From contig NZ_CP100128.1 of the NCBI RefSeq assembly GCF_024207115.1, forward strand, positions 1,550,001 to 1,614,000: 64,000 nt of DNA, given 5' to 3'. The DNA comes from Chromobacterium sp. IIBBL 290-4 (lineage in GTDB: Bacteria > Pseudomonadota > Gammaproteobacteria > Burkholderiales > Chromobacteriaceae). Position 1 is the first letter of the stretch. Each line of letters begins with the position of its first letter. A program made the translations under genes and the position numbers. Below the pieces are notes generated by a model. It was not told where the DNA came from. It saw only the letters and a list, made by a program, of their open reading frames with translations, and ran no database searches. Of the stretch, positions 1 to 8,527 are shown one piece after another.

Positions 1-877
1 GCGGCACACCGCCATCGGCGTCAATTTCATCGATACCTACCACCGCAGCGGCTTGTATCCGCTGGCCCTGCCCAGCAGCCTGGGCAGCGAGGCGGCCGGC
101 GTGGTGGAAGCGGTAGGCGAAGGAGTGACGGAGGTGAAGCCGGGCGATCGGGTCGGCTATGTCGGCGGGCCGCTGGGCGCTTACGCCAGCGAAAGGCTGA
201 TCGCCGCCGAGGTATTGATCAAGCTGCCGGACGGCATCGCCGACGAAGTGGCCGCCAGCGCCATGCTGCAAGGCATGACTGTCGAATACCTGGTGCAGCG
301 CACTTATCCGGTCCAACCGGGCCAGACCGTGTTGTGGCATGCCGCCGCCGGCGGCGTGGGGCAGATCGCCTTGCAATGGCTGTCCAAGATGGGCGCGGAG
401 GTCATCGCCACGGTGGGATCGGCGCGCAAGGCCGAAATCGCCCGCGCGCTGGGCGCCCGCCATGTGATCAACTACAGCGAGGAAGACGTGGCCGAGCGGG
501 TGCGCGCCATCACCGCCGGCAAAGGCGTGCCTGTCGTTTTCGATCCCGTGGGCAAGGACACCTTCGCCGCCTCGCTGGCCAGCCTGGCGCCGCGCGGCAT
601 GATGGTCAGCTTCGGCAACGCTTCCGGTCCGGTGCCGGCGCTCTCGCCGCTGGAATTGACCAAACACGGCTCGCTGTTCCTGACCCGGCCCAAGCTGTCC
701 GACTACACCGCCACCCGCGCCGAGCTGGAAGCCTCGTCCGCGGCGCTGTTCCAGCGGCTGCTGGACGGCACCATCCGGATCGCGCCCTCGCACCGCTATG
801 CCTTGGCCGATGCGGCGCAGGCGCACCGCGACCTGGAAGCCCGCGCCACCACCGGCTCGGTGATCCTGCTGCCCTGA
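1..877 (+). CDS. NADPH:quinone oxidoreductase (MDR family), 5' end outside window
   Basis: Reading is open from the window edge (codon phase begins at base 2), so the gene starts upstream and only its last ~291 codons are seen. The fragment begins in the family segment IGVNFIDTYHRSGLYP, continues with LGSEAAGVVEAVGEGV of the GroES-like domain, and has the nucleotide-binding glycine run HAAAGGVGQIALQW typical of QOR-type medium-chain reductases without catalytic zinc. Such enzymes reduce quinones one electron at a time with NADPH in the cytoplasm. An internal TTG at 53 lies inside the conserved domain and is not the start. TGA at 875-877. Family assignment is firm; the substrate is not known. 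Confidence 0.9.
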   Translation, partial: RHTAIGVNFIDTYHRSGLYPLALPSSLGSEAAGVVEAVGEGVTEVKPGDRVGYVGGPLGAYASERLIAAEVLIKLPDGIADEVAASAMLQGMTVEYLVQRTYPVQPGQTVLWHAAAGGVGQIALQWLSKMGAEVIATVGSARKAEIARALGARHVINYSEEDVAERVRAITAGKGVPVVFDPVGKDTFAASLASLAPRGMMVSFGNASGPVPALSPLELTKHGSLFLTRPKLSDYTATRAELEASSAALFQRLLDGTIRIAPSHRYALADAAQAHRDLEARATTGSVILLP

Positions 878-880
878 GGC

Positions 881-1285
881 TTATTCGAATAAGGGTAGCG
901 CCGTCGTCCGAGACTCCGCCGGCGAGTCGCCGCAGGTTTCGCCGGCGGCGCAGCCGCGTTCCGGCTTAGGCAGCCTGGCGTCGACGCATTGCCGCCGGTC
1001 GGCGCCGGCCAGGCTGCCGCAAGCCGTCTGCGCCGCAGATAGCGCTTCGCAATGCCTGCTGTCGCGCTGGCGATGGCAATTCAATGATGGGGTGTAATAG
1101 CTCAGGCAATGATGCCGGCTGGCATCGGGCATATCCTGGCAGCTGAGCAGGCCTTGCTGATGCGTGAGACAACGTTGCGGCGCTTCGGCGCGGGCGCAAA
1201 ATTCCGTCAAGGATTCCGAGCCCGCCGCCTCAGGCGCGCTCCAAACCAGGCATGCTCCCCATGCCGCCAGACGCCATGCCTTCAT
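881..1285 (-). CDS. small exported cysteine-rich protein, function unknown
   Basis: A 134-residue product opening with MKAWRLAAWGACLVWSAPEAAG, a plausible Sec signal peptide with cleavage near residue 22. The mature part holds about ten cysteines spread along its length, suggesting disulfide bonding in the periplasm or outside the cell. I recognise no domain. It lies 20 bp downstream of another small exported protein on the same strand, so the two may be co-transcribed. It converges with the quinone oxidoreductase, leaving only 3 bp between stops. The coding call rests on the signal peptide and cysteine pattern, not on homology. Confidence 0.55.
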   Translation of the reverse strand: MKAWRLAAWGACLVWSAPEAAGSESLTEFCARAEAPQRCLTHQQGLLSCQDMPDASRHHCLSYYTPSLNCHRQRDSRHCEALSAAQTACGSLAGADRRQCVDARLPKPERGCAAGETCGDSPAESRTTALPLFE

Positions 1286-1305
1286 CGCCGACTCCCGGGA
1301 AACCG

Positions 1306-1641
1306 TTATTCGGGCTGATTCTGTTCCTGCAGTTCCTGCTTGCGCTTATCTTGCCAGAAAGTCGAGCTGCGCGGCACCGGCTGGGCATGCCCATCCTGGC
1401 CGGGCGGCAACAGGCGGTTGGCCTGCCGGCGCGAAGGATCGAAGGCCATGTCGCCGTTTTTGGCCGCCTCGCGCAAATGCAAGGTACGAAGTCGACGGTG
1501 ATCGCCGCAAGCGGAACCGCTTTGACACGGCGCAACGACGGCTTTCGCCGGTTTGCCCTCGCCAACGCGCATGATATGTCCCCAGGCGGCTGCATGAGCC
1601 AGAGACATGCCGCATGCCAATATGATCATTAATCGCTTCAT
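1306..1641 (-). CDS. small exported protein, function unknown
   Basis: A 111-residue product with a clear signal peptide (MKRLMIILACGMSLAHAAAWG). The remainder is hydrophilic and basic, with one cysteine pair (CQSGSAC), and ends in the charged tail DKRKQELQEQNQPE. No domain recognised. It is the first gene of a likely two-gene unit with the cysteine-rich protein 20 bp downstream. The low-complexity charged tail suggests partial disorder. An alternative reading is that one or both of these are chance ORFs in GC-rich DNA, but two successive signal peptides on one strand argue against that. Confidence 0.5.
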   Translation of the reverse strand: MKRLMIILACGMSLAHAAAWGHIMRVGEGKPAKAVVAPCQSGSACGDHRRLRTLHLREAAKNGDMAFDPSRRQANRLLPPGQDGHAQPVPRSSTFWQDKRKQELQEQNQPE

Positions 1642-2021
1642 TGGGATATTCTATCCTGTCCTTGATATTCGCCGCCAATGCCATTCGAGTGAAGAAGTAT
1701 GAACAAGAGGCCGCGCCACCCCTCCTTCAAACGATGGGCTTACGCGCGGTTCAACGATTACGAGACAGCCGGCGCGTTCAGCACTTAAAATGCAACGCCA
1801 TGATTTGCATCCATATTTTCTTTTTCAGGCAAGACGGCCCGTCGCATCCGCCGTCCTCCTGATGTCAGCTTAAGACCAAGCATTTGCTCAGACATCAGGA
1901 CTAGCCCCACAATTGTTAACGACTGTATCGCGACGGACCGGCTTAACATCTGTAAAAACAAGCCCTGCCAGCCTCTCGGCGGTCGCGCTAAGCTGGCAAC
2001 CTAGAACACAAGGAAATCGTC
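1642..2021. other. 380-bp intergenic region upstream of ompR
   Basis: Lies between the divergent small exported protein and ompR. Short open stretches here have no coding character. It must contain the ompR promoter and probably the promoter of the exported-protein pair. Base composition drops in GC toward 1780-1960. I cannot place -35/-10 boxes or an OmpR-binding site with confidence. Confidence 0.5.
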
Positions 2022-2747
2022 ATGGAACATAACAAGATTCTCGTGGTGGACGACGACGCCAAACTGCGCGAGCTGCTGACCCGTTATCTGACCCAACAGG
2101 GCTATAGCGTGGAAACCCTGCCCGATCCCAAAGACCTGGACCGCAAGCTGGCGCGCAACCGGCCGGACCTGATCGTGCTGGACGTGATGATGCCGGGAGA
2201 AGACGGCTTGTCCGTGGTGCGCCGCCTGCGCGCCCAGGGCGAATCGCTGCCGGTGATCATGCTGACCGCGCGCGGCGAAGACATAGACCGCATTCTGGGC
2301 CTGGAAATGGGCGCCGACGACTACCTGCCCAAGCCCTTCAATCCGCGCGAGCTGACCGCCCGCATCCAGTCGGTGCTGCGCCGCCATCACACCACGCCGG
2401 CGCTGGCCGCCCAGCATGACGCCGACGACGTGATCGAGTTCGGCGAGTTCACCCTCAATCTGGGCCAGCGCGAACTGCGCCGCTCCGGCCAGGCCGTGTC
2501 GCTGACCAGCGCCGAATTCGCGGTGTTGTCGGTGCTGGTCAGCCATCCCCGCCGCCCGCTGACCCGCGAGCAGTTGATGGAGCTGGCGCTGGGCAAGGGC
2601 AACGGCGAGTCGCTGGACCGCAGCATAGACGTGCACATCTCGCGGCTCAGAAAAGCGCTGGACAACGGCGACAATCAACTGCGCTTCATCCAGACCGTTT
2701 GGGGCTATGGCTATGTCTTCGTCCCTGACGGCACCCCTCGGGAGTAA
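2022..2747 (+). CDS. ompR: OmpR-type response regulator
   Basis: 241 residues with an N-terminal receiver domain and C-terminal OmpR/PhoB winged helix. Receiver hallmarks are the acidic pocket VVDDD (8-12), phospho-acceptor Asp54 in LIVLDVMMPGEDG, Thr82 and Lys104 in LPKPFNP. The output domain ends with the typical VWGYGYVF wing. It is followed after 3 bp by its sensor kinase, so the pair is transcribed together and is the EnvZ/OmpR system. This responds to osmolarity and envelope cues and controls porin genes in relatives. The symbol is given from the combination of sequence style and partner; target genes in this organism are unknown. Confidence 0.88.
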   Translation: MEHNKILVVDDDAKLRELLTRYLTQQGYSVETLPDPKDLDRKLARNRPDLIVLDVMMPGEDGLSVVRRLRAQGESLPVIMLTARGEDIDRILGLEMGADDYLPKPFNPRELTARIQSVLRRHHTTPALAAQHDADDVIEFGEFTLNLGQRELRRSGQAVSLTSAEFAVLSVLVSHPRRPLTREQLMELALGKGNGESLDRSIDVHISRLRKALDNGDNQLRFIQTVWGYGYVFVPDGTPRE

Positions 2748-2750
2748 ACC

Positions 2751-4052
2751 TTGCTGAGCAAGCTTTTCGGCTCGCTGTTCTTCCGCCTGGCGCTGCTGGT
2801 GGTCACCGTGGTGGTGGCCACCCAGCTGTTCACCACCTGGATGGCGGAACACGAACGCTTCAAGCTGCTGGAGCGGCAGCTGTACATCCAGGTGCTGGAC
2901 ACCCTGTCCTTTCTCGAAGACTCGATGAACGGCATGAATCCGCAGGAGCGGCAGGAATACCTGGACAACTACAACCGTCCCGGCCTGCCCAATCTGTTGC
3001 CGTACAACGCCGACAAGAGCCAGAAATTCGAACCGGAACTGCCCAAGATAGGCAGGATGCTGGCCGAACGGCTGTCCCACGATTTGAACGAGCCCATCCA
3101 GGCCCATTTCGGCAGACGCGCCGACCACCGGGAACTATGGGTTCACGTGCATGTGCTGGATCAAGCCTACTGGCTGGTGATCCCCTTCGGCCGCTATCGC
3201 GACAAAATGATAGGCAGCCTGCTGCAGTCATCGTTGATCGCTGCCTTGTTCGCCACCCTGCTGGCCTCGCTGTTCGCCTGGCGCATCACCCGCCCCATCA
3301 GCCGCGTGGTGCAAGCCAGCCGCGAGCTGGCCGGCGGCACCATGCCTAAACCGGTGCCGGAAACCGGCCCGCGCGAGGTGCGGCTGCTGGCGCACAACTT
3401 CAACCGCATGGCGCTGGAGCTGGACAACGCCGCCCGCGAGCGCAGGCTGATGCTGGCGGGGCTGTCGCATGATCTGCGCACGCCGCTGACCCGCTTGAAG
3501 CTGACGCTGGAGATGCAGGCGGACACGCCGGATCAGCACGATATGCTGTCCGATATCGATGAGCTGTCTCGCATCGTCCGCCAGTTCATCGACTTCGCCC
3601 GCGCCGAGGAAAGCAATCGGCTCGAGCCGCTGGCCCTGGCCGATCTGGCCGCCAGCGTGGTGTCGCGCTTCCGCCGCGAAGGCATGGATGTGCGGCTGGA
3701 ACAGCGCAGCGAGCCCGAATTGCTGGCCGATGCGCTGGCCCTGGAGCGGCTGCTGAGCAATTTGCTGGAAAACGCCCGCCGCTACGGCCAGCCGCCGGTC
3801 ATCGTCCGCATCGAACAGCAGCCGGGCGAAGTGGAGTTGAGCGTGATCGACCACGGCAAGGGCATTCCCGCCGAATTCCGCGAATCCGCGCTGGCGCCGT
3901 TCGAACGCCTGGCCGAACATCGCGGCACCGACGGCGGCAGCGGCCTCGGCCTCGCCATCGTCTCGCGCGTGGTCAAGCAGCACAACGGAAAACTGACGCT
4001 CACCGACGAAAACGACGCGTTCAAAGTCTCCATCCGCTTCCCCACCGCCTAA
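2751..4052 (+). CDS. envZ: EnvZ-type sensor histidine kinase
   Basis: 433 residues starting at TTG with a GGGAG ribosome site just before it, overlapping the end of ompR. Membrane helix at about 8-28, periplasmic sensor region to about 155, second helix about 158-177, HAMP linker, then a dimerisation domain with the phosphorylated His240 in LAGLSHDLRTPL. The ATPase domain shows N box LLSNLLENARRYG, G1 DHGKGIP and G2 GSGLGLAIVSRVV. Inner-membrane kinase/phosphatase for OmpR, co-transcribed with it. Length and architecture match EnvZ of betaproteobacteria. A divergent sensory domain means the exact signal cannot be inferred. Confidence 0.88.
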   Translation: MLSKLFGSLFFRLALLVVTVVVATQLFTTWMAEHERFKLLERQLYIQVLDTLSFLEDSMNGMNPQERQEYLDNYNRPGLPNLLPYNADKSQKFEPELPKIGRMLAERLSHDLNEPIQAHFGRRADHRELWVHVHVLDQAYWLVIPFGRYRDKMIGSLLQSSLIAALFATLLASLFAWRITRPISRVVQASRELAGGTMPKPVPETGPREVRLLAHNFNRMALELDNAARERRLMLAGLSHDLRTPLTRLKLTLEMQADTPDQHDMLSDIDELSRIVRQFIDFARAEESNRLEPLALADLAASVVSRFRREGMDVRLEQRSEPELLADALALERLLSNLLENARRYGQPPVIVRIEQQPGEVELSVIDHGKGIPAEFRESALAPFERLAEHRGTDGGSGLGLAIVSRVVKQHNGKLTLTDENDAFKVSIRFPTA

Positions 4053-4087
4053 GCTTCCGAACCGCGGCCGGCGGAGTCGGCCGCTGC

Positions 4088-4504
4088 TTAACGAAACTTC
4101 AGCATCATCCACAAACCCGCCATGCTCAGCCCGACGCCAGCCAAACGGCCGGCCGAGGGCTGCTCGCTGAACAGCCACCAGCCCAGCGGCAGCAAGATCG
4201 CGGCGGTCAGCACATTGACGCTGAGCGCCGCGTAGCCTACGTTCCAGCCGGCGCGGTAGGCCAGCAAAAAGCCTATCTCGATGCCGAAGATCCCCAGCGC
4301 CACGCCCAGGCTGCTCCAGTTCAGCGCGGACACACCGCGCTGGCCGCCGGGAAACCACCACAAGCCGATCAGACAGAACATCAGCGCCGCGCCATAGCTG
4401 ATCGCCAGCGCAAAGAAGGGATTGGCGTCCTGCGGCACCTGCTTGATCGCCAGGTGGTACACCACGGCGCCCGCCACCGCCAACAGCAATGAAGTGAAAA
4501 ACAT
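4088..4504 (-). CDS. small EamA/DMT-type membrane protein
   Basis: 138 residues, almost entirely hydrophobic, with four to five transmembrane helices (near 1-17, 30-50, 64-84, 92-112 and 118-136). It resembles a half-size member of the drug/metabolite transporter superfamily, which would need to dimerise to transport. The GC content and codon use match its neighbours. It is divergent from the LysR gene at 4608, with a 103-bp shared intergenic region, so that regulator may control it; this is inference from layout. The cargo is unknown. SMR-type multidrug transporters are shorter (about 110 residues) and have a different core. Confidence 0.7.
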   Translation of the reverse strand: MFFTSLLLAVAGAVVYHLAIKQVPQDANPFFALAISYGAALMFCLIGLWWFPGGQRGVSALNWSSLGVALGIFGIEIGFLLAYRAGWNVGYAALSVNVLTAAILLPLGWWLFSEQPSAGRLAGVGLSMAGLWMMLKFR

Positions 4505-4607
4505 CTTCTTCCTCTTTCTTCAAACCATCCATGCAAACCGTCATGCTAAACAAATCATCACGATATAGGTAGACTGGTAAATACAGCGACAGTTATAAGA
4601 AAAACAT

Positions 4608-5471
4608 ATGACTCAAGACATCGACACCAGCTTGCTGCGCGCCTTGGCGATGGTGGCCCGCCATGGCAGCATCAATCGCGCCGCGGCCGAGCTGGGCCGC
4701 AGCCAGCCGGCGCTGAGCCTGCAGCTGCGCAAGCTGGAGCAATATTGCGGCCAGCCGCTGCTGCGACGCTCTCCCCGCGGCGTCAGCCTCAATGCCGCCG
4801 GGCGGGCGCTGCTGCCCTTCGCCGAGCGCATCATCAGCCTGTCGGAACAGATGCTGCCGGCTGACGCGGCCATGATGCCGGCAAGCTATCGGGTGGGATT
4901 GATCGAGGACGTGGTCGGCCGCCATCTGCCGCGAGTGCTGGCCGATTTCGCCATCACCCACCCGCATCTGAAACTGGAAGCCTGCGTCGGGACGGGACAG
5001 GAGCTGAGCGCGGCCTATCGAGACGGCAAGCTGGACTTGTTGATCGTCAATCCCCGCCTATGCGGCCTGGACGAGGCGCCGCGCTGGTCTCTCTCCTGCG
5101 CCTTGCCCTGGTTGTCATCCAACGGGGTTTGGCCGGAAGAGACGACTCTGCCGCTGGTGCTGTTCGCCGCGCCGTGCAGTTGGCGCGACGCCATGCTAGG
5201 CGCGCTGGCGCAGGCTGGCCGGCCGTATCGGGTAGCATTCGAGAGCGCCAGCCTGTTGGCGGTGCAAGCCGCGCTGGAGGCGGGTTTAGGCGTCGGCGCT
5301 TTGTTGCCGGATGCAATGGGCGAAAAATTGCGGCCGCTGCCCGGCGGCCATCTTCCCGAACTGCCGCCGGTGCCGCTGGCTTTGTATCGCCGCGCGGACC
5401 GAGCGGCCGACGCGGGATTGGAAAAGCTGAGCCAGTTGTTCTTTCGCGAACTCAGCCGCTTGGCAGCCTAG
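4608..5471 (+). CDS. LysR-family transcriptional regulator
   Basis: 287 residues. The N-terminal winged helix is clear: LLRALAMVARHGSINRAAAELGRSQPALSLQLRKLE, followed by the linker helix and a periplasmic-binding-like effector domain. The ATG follows an AT-rich leader. It is divergent from the small DMT protein at 4504 and overlaps by 4 bp, stop to stop, with the EamA exporter on the other strand. LysR proteins usually act on the divergent neighbour, so the DMT gene is the first candidate target. The effector is unknown. Confidence 0.88.
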   Translation: MTQDIDTSLLRALAMVARHGSINRAAAELGRSQPALSLQLRKLEQYCGQPLLRRSPRGVSLNAAGRALLPFAERIISLSEQMLPADAAMMPASYRVGLIEDVVGRHLPRVLADFAITHPHLKLEACVGTGQELSAAYRDGKLDLLIVNPRLCGLDEAPRWSLSCALPWLSSNGVWPEETTLPLVLFAAPCSWRDAMLGALAQAGRPYRVAFESASLLAVQAALEAGLGVGALLPDAMGEKLRPLPGGHLPELPPVPLALYRRADRAADAGLEKLSQLFFRELSRLAA

Positions 5472-6331
5472 CGCCGCCAGCCCAGCAACAACACGCCGCC
5501 CAGTATCAAAGCCGCGCCCAGCAGCATGGGCCAGCCCACCGGTTCGCCCAGAAACAGCGCGCCCCACAGTATGCCGAATACCGGCACCAGATAGGTCACG
5601 CCGCTGGCAGCGGTCGCGCCCAGATGATTGATCAAGCGGTAGAAAATCAGATACGCCAGCGCGGTGCACAGCAGCGCCAGCAAGCCCAGCGCCAGCCAGG
5701 CGCGGACGGGAATGGCGGCGGACGGCCAAGTCCACCACGCCAAAGGCAGCATCAGCAGCGCGGCGCTGGCCAAACCGCCGCAGGACGTCACCAGCGGCGG
5801 CATGCCGGGCAGCCAGCGCCGGGCCATATGGCCGGCCCAGCCATAACTGGCGGTGGCGCCCAACATGGCCAGCACCGGCGCGGCCGCATGCAGATCGAAC
5901 CGCGCGCCATGGGCCAGCAACAACACCGCCACGCCGGCCAGGCCCAAACCCAGGCCCGCCGCGCGGCCGGAAGTCAGTCTCTCCCCCGCCAGCGGCCAAG
6001 CCCATAAGGCGGTCATCAAGGGCGTGGTGGCGTTCAGCACCGACGCCATGCCCGCCGGCAGCGACAACTGCGCCCAGGCGATCAGGCTGAAGGGAAAGGC
6101 GGTGAAGAAAATGCCCACCACCGCCACCGCGCGCCAATGCGCCCGCCAAGTCGGCAGCAAGCCCCGCCAGCACAGCACCGGCAGCAATACCGCCGCCGCC
6201 AGGCCCACGCGCAAGGCGATCAAGGGCAGGGGGCCGAAGGCAGGCGCGGCGATGCGCATGAACAAGAAAGAGCCGCCCCAGATCGCGGCCAGCAGCACCA
6301 GCCAGCCAAACTCCCGTTTCAACGCGTTCAA
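5468..6331 (-). CDS. EamA-family (DMT) exporter
   Basis: About 287 residues with ten predicted transmembrane helices in two EamA repeats; the first begins WLVLLAAIWGGSFLFMRIAAPAFG, the second near AMLGATASYGWAG. I chose the TTG start at 6331 because a GAGGAG ribosome site (6340-6345 on the complementary strand) sits 8 bp before it and because it overlaps the TGA of the upstream repair gene, giving translational coupling. A longer reading to 6403 adds a charged, non-conserved extension. Third gene of a unit with DUF1203 and the Ada/Ogt-like gene. Related exporters move amino acids or small metabolites; cargo unknown. Confidence 0.85.
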   Translation of the reverse strand: MNALKREFGWLVLLAAIWGGSFLFMRIAAPAFGPLPLIALRVGLAAAVLLPVLCWRGLLPTWRAHWRAVAVVGIFFTAFPFSLIAWAQLSLPAGMASVLNATTPLMTALWAWPLAGERLTSGRAAGLGLGLAGVAVLLLAHGARFDLHAAAPVLAMLGATASYGWAGHMARRWLPGMPPLVTSCGGLASAALLMLPLAWWTWPSAAIPVRAWLALGLLALLCTALAYLIFYRLINHLGATAASGVTYLVPVFGILWGALFLGEPVGWPMLLGAALILGGVLLLGWRR

Positions 6332-7203
6332 ATACTGGTCTCCTCGACGGCCAAGCGGGCCGCTTCCCAGCCTATCAGATCGGTTTTTCTGTCCTCGCCC
6401 CAATGGTATTGGCCCAGCGCGCCCTCGGCGCGTATCACCCGGTGGCAGGGAATCAGCCAGGCCACCGGATTGGCGCCGACCGCGCCGCCCACCGCCCGCG
6501 CCGCGCCGGGGCGGCCCATCCGCTCCGCCAGCTGGCCATAGCTGATCAGGCTGCCATAGGGCACGGTCAGTAGCGCCCGCCAGACCTGGATCTGGAAATT
6601 GCTGCCCTGCACGCGCAGCGGCAATGGCTGGCCGTCGGCGGCTTGCAAAGGATCGAAAAGACGGCCGGCCAAAGCCCGCCCCTGTCCCGCCGCATGGCTG
6701 AGCCCAGCCCGCGGCCAGCGCGCGCGCAGCCAGGCCTCGGCAGCGTCTTCGTCGGCAAGGAACTGCAAGGCGCAGACGCCGCGCTCGGTTCGCGCCAGCA
6801 ACACCGGTCCGAAACGGCTGGGCTCCACGCTCCAGCGGATATCCAGACCGGCGCCGCCTTGCTGATATTCGCCCGGCGTCATCGCCTCCAGCGTGACGAA
6901 TAAATCGTGCAGCCGCCCGCCGCCGGACAAGCCCAGCTCATGCGACAGCGGCAGCACCGGCTCGCCGGCTGCCAGCCGCGCCTTGGCCGCCTCGCAGGTC
7001 AATTGCTGGATGAAGCGCTTGGGACTGACGCCGGCCCAGCGGCTGAACAACCGTTGCAGCCGCGATTCGGACAAATGCACGGCGGCGGCCAGCTCGCCCA
7101 GCTGCGGTTGCTCGCCGGCATGCGCCACCAGGTAGCGGATGGCGTCGCGGACGCGGGCGTAATCGCGGCTGCCTTCCAGATCATCGAGCAGAAGGGCTTC
7201 CAT
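6328..7203 (-). CDS. Ada/Ogt-like: AraC domain fused to O6-alkylguanine transferase
   Basis: 291 residues. Residues 15-115 form an AraC-type DNA-binding domain (LGELAAAVHLSESRLQRLFSRWAGVSPKRFIQ); residues 125-285 form a methylated-DNA-cysteine S-methyltransferase with the active site PCHRV (Cys253) and the helix PYGSLISYGQLA. It directly removes O6-alkyl groups from guanine and may also regulate transcription. The N-terminal zinc/phosphotriester domain of E. coli Ada (Cys38 module) is absent, so the classic methyl-triester switch is missing. It starts 1 bp after the DUF1203 stop and overlaps the EamA start, so all three are probably one transcript. Confidence 0.9.
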   Translation of the reverse strand: MEALLLDDLEGSRDYARVRDAIRYLVAHAGEQPQLGELAAAVHLSESRLQRLFSRWAGVSPKRFIQQLTCEAAKARLAAGEPVLPLSHELGLSGGGRLHDLFVTLEAMTPGEYQQGGAGLDIRWSVEPSRFGPVLLARTERGVCALQFLADEDAAEAWLRARWPRAGLSHAAGQGRALAGRLFDPLQAADGQPLPLRVQGSNFQIQVWRALLTVPYGSLISYGQLAERMGRPGAARAVGGAVGANPVAWLIPCHRVIRAEGALGQYHWGEDRKTDLIGWEAARLAVEETSI

Positions 7204-7204
7204 C

Positions 7205-7678
7205 TCAGGCGTCCCGGTTCAGCCGCAAAGCATAGCAGCCATAGGCGGGAAAACGCAGCATGGCGAAAACGATGTCGGCGCGATCCGCCCATTGATCTAG
7301 CCTCGCCTGGATCCGGGCCAGCGGCAGGATGGCCGCCTCGACGATGCTTTGCCCGGCGTCGTAAGCGCGCAGCGCCATCTCCTCGCGGAGATAGCCGTCC
7401 TCCTCGGCCAGCAAGGCCGCCAGCGCAGGCAAAGTCGTTCCGCCCGGTTCGACGCCGAAGAACACCGGCCCATATTCCTTATACGGGCCGCTTTGGCGAA
7501 ACGGGCTGTAGCTGGCCAGCATCAGTCCCTCGCCCGGACGCGCGCGGCACAAGCCATCGCGCAAGCGCTCGCCGCCATTGGCCGCCACGCGCCTCACCGG
7601 CTGGCCCTGCGCGTCGACGCCCTGTGTCCGCGCCTGCGCCAGAAACGCCTCATCCAATGCTTCTATCCGCCATGCCAT
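7205..7678 (-). CDS. DUF1203-family protein
   Basis: 157 residues, cytoplasmic, no signal peptide. The block LMLASYSPFRQSGPYKEYGPVFFG is the family signature of DUF1203, whose biochemical role is unknown to me. Strong ribosome site AAGGAG before the ATG. First gene of the unit DUF1203 - Ada/Ogt-like - EamA exporter, with 1 bp separating it from the repair gene. The association may hint at a link to stress or alkylation response, but that is only guilt by association. Confidence 0.75.
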   Translation of the reverse strand: MAWRIEALDEAFLAQARTQGVDAQGQPVRRVAANGGERLRDGLCRARPGEGLMLASYSPFRQSGPYKEYGPVFFGVEPGGTTLPALAALLAEEDGYLREEMALRAYDAGQSIVEAAILPLARIQARLDQWADRADIVFAMLRFPAYGCYALRLNRDA

Positions 7679-7758
7679 CGCCCTCTCCTTCGGTTTGCAT
7701 CATGATGCCCGAAGTCTAGGGAGACGGCAGCGCGGCGGCGACCCGATTCTTGCCGAAA

Positions 7759-8361
7759 TCAGCCGGTGTAGAGCAGCGAATACTGGATTTCCGACAAAGC
7801 CTGCGGCACGCGGATGAAGGACAAGGGCATGCCCAGCAAGCGCGCCATATGGGTGGTGGAGAACAAACCGCACAGCTCATGGTGGCCATTGGCCGGGTTC
7901 ACCTCCACCACCAGCGCGTGCTGGCGGCCCAGCTGCTTCATGGTGGCGATCAGTTGGCCGACATTGGCCGACTGCACATCGGACAATTGCAGCGCGTCCA
8001 GCCGGTCGCGCGGCGTCATCACGTCGCGCACCAACACATCGGCGTGGTGCTTGCCATGCTCTTTCATGCATTGGATAGGCCGCTCGCCCAGCAGATCGAC
8101 CGAGGTCACCAGGCCGAGCAGCGCGCCGTCGTCGTCGTGGACGAACAACAGCCGGATGCCGTGGCTGATCATTTTCTGGTGCGCGTCGCGCAGGCCGGCG
8201 TCGGCGTGGATGCCGACCGGATTGACCAAGCGCAGATCGGTCATCACGCTCAAGGCCGGGCTTTGCGGGTGGATGGGCGGGTGGGGACGCTGCTCCAGCC
8301 GCACCAGATCGGTGGTGCGCGGCAGAGACAGCGTGGGCAAGGGCAGAAATTCGCTAGCCAT
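7759..8361 (-). CDS. paired CBS-domain protein
   Basis: 200 residues with two CBS motifs. The first covers about 45-100 (VMTDLRLVNPVGIHADAGLRDAHQKMISHGIRLLFVHDDDGALLGLVTSVDLL in part) and the second about 110-180 (VRDVMTPRDRLDALQLSDVQ). No enzyme domain is attached, so it is a stand-alone Bateman module. Such modules bind adenine nucleotides or SAM and regulate partners. Ribosome site GGAG lies 6 bp before ATG. The neighbour pair UbiC-like/pheC is divergent; nothing in the sequence ties them functionally. Confidence 0.85.
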   Translation of the reverse strand: MASEFLPLPTLSLPRTTDLVRLEQRPHPPIHPQSPALSVMTDLRLVNPVGIHADAGLRDAHQKMISHGIRLLFVHDDDGALLGLVTSVDLLGERPIQCMKEHGKHHADVLVRDVMTPRDRLDALQLSDVQSANVGQLIATMKQLGRQHALVVEVNPANGHHELCGLFSTTHMARLLGMPLSFIRVPQALSEIQYSLLYTG

Positions 8362-8527
8362 GACGGCTCCTCGCTGGCAGACTCAAAAGGCAAAACGGGT
8401 TGCCCGTCTCTTGCGGTCAACCCAGCTTTAACGTTAGCGGAAAAACCGGCCGACTTCCGCATCGCGTGCGGGAACTTTGTTTCGGCAAACCGCCTCTTTA
8501 GTGTCTTTGTTCTAAATCGTGCGAATA

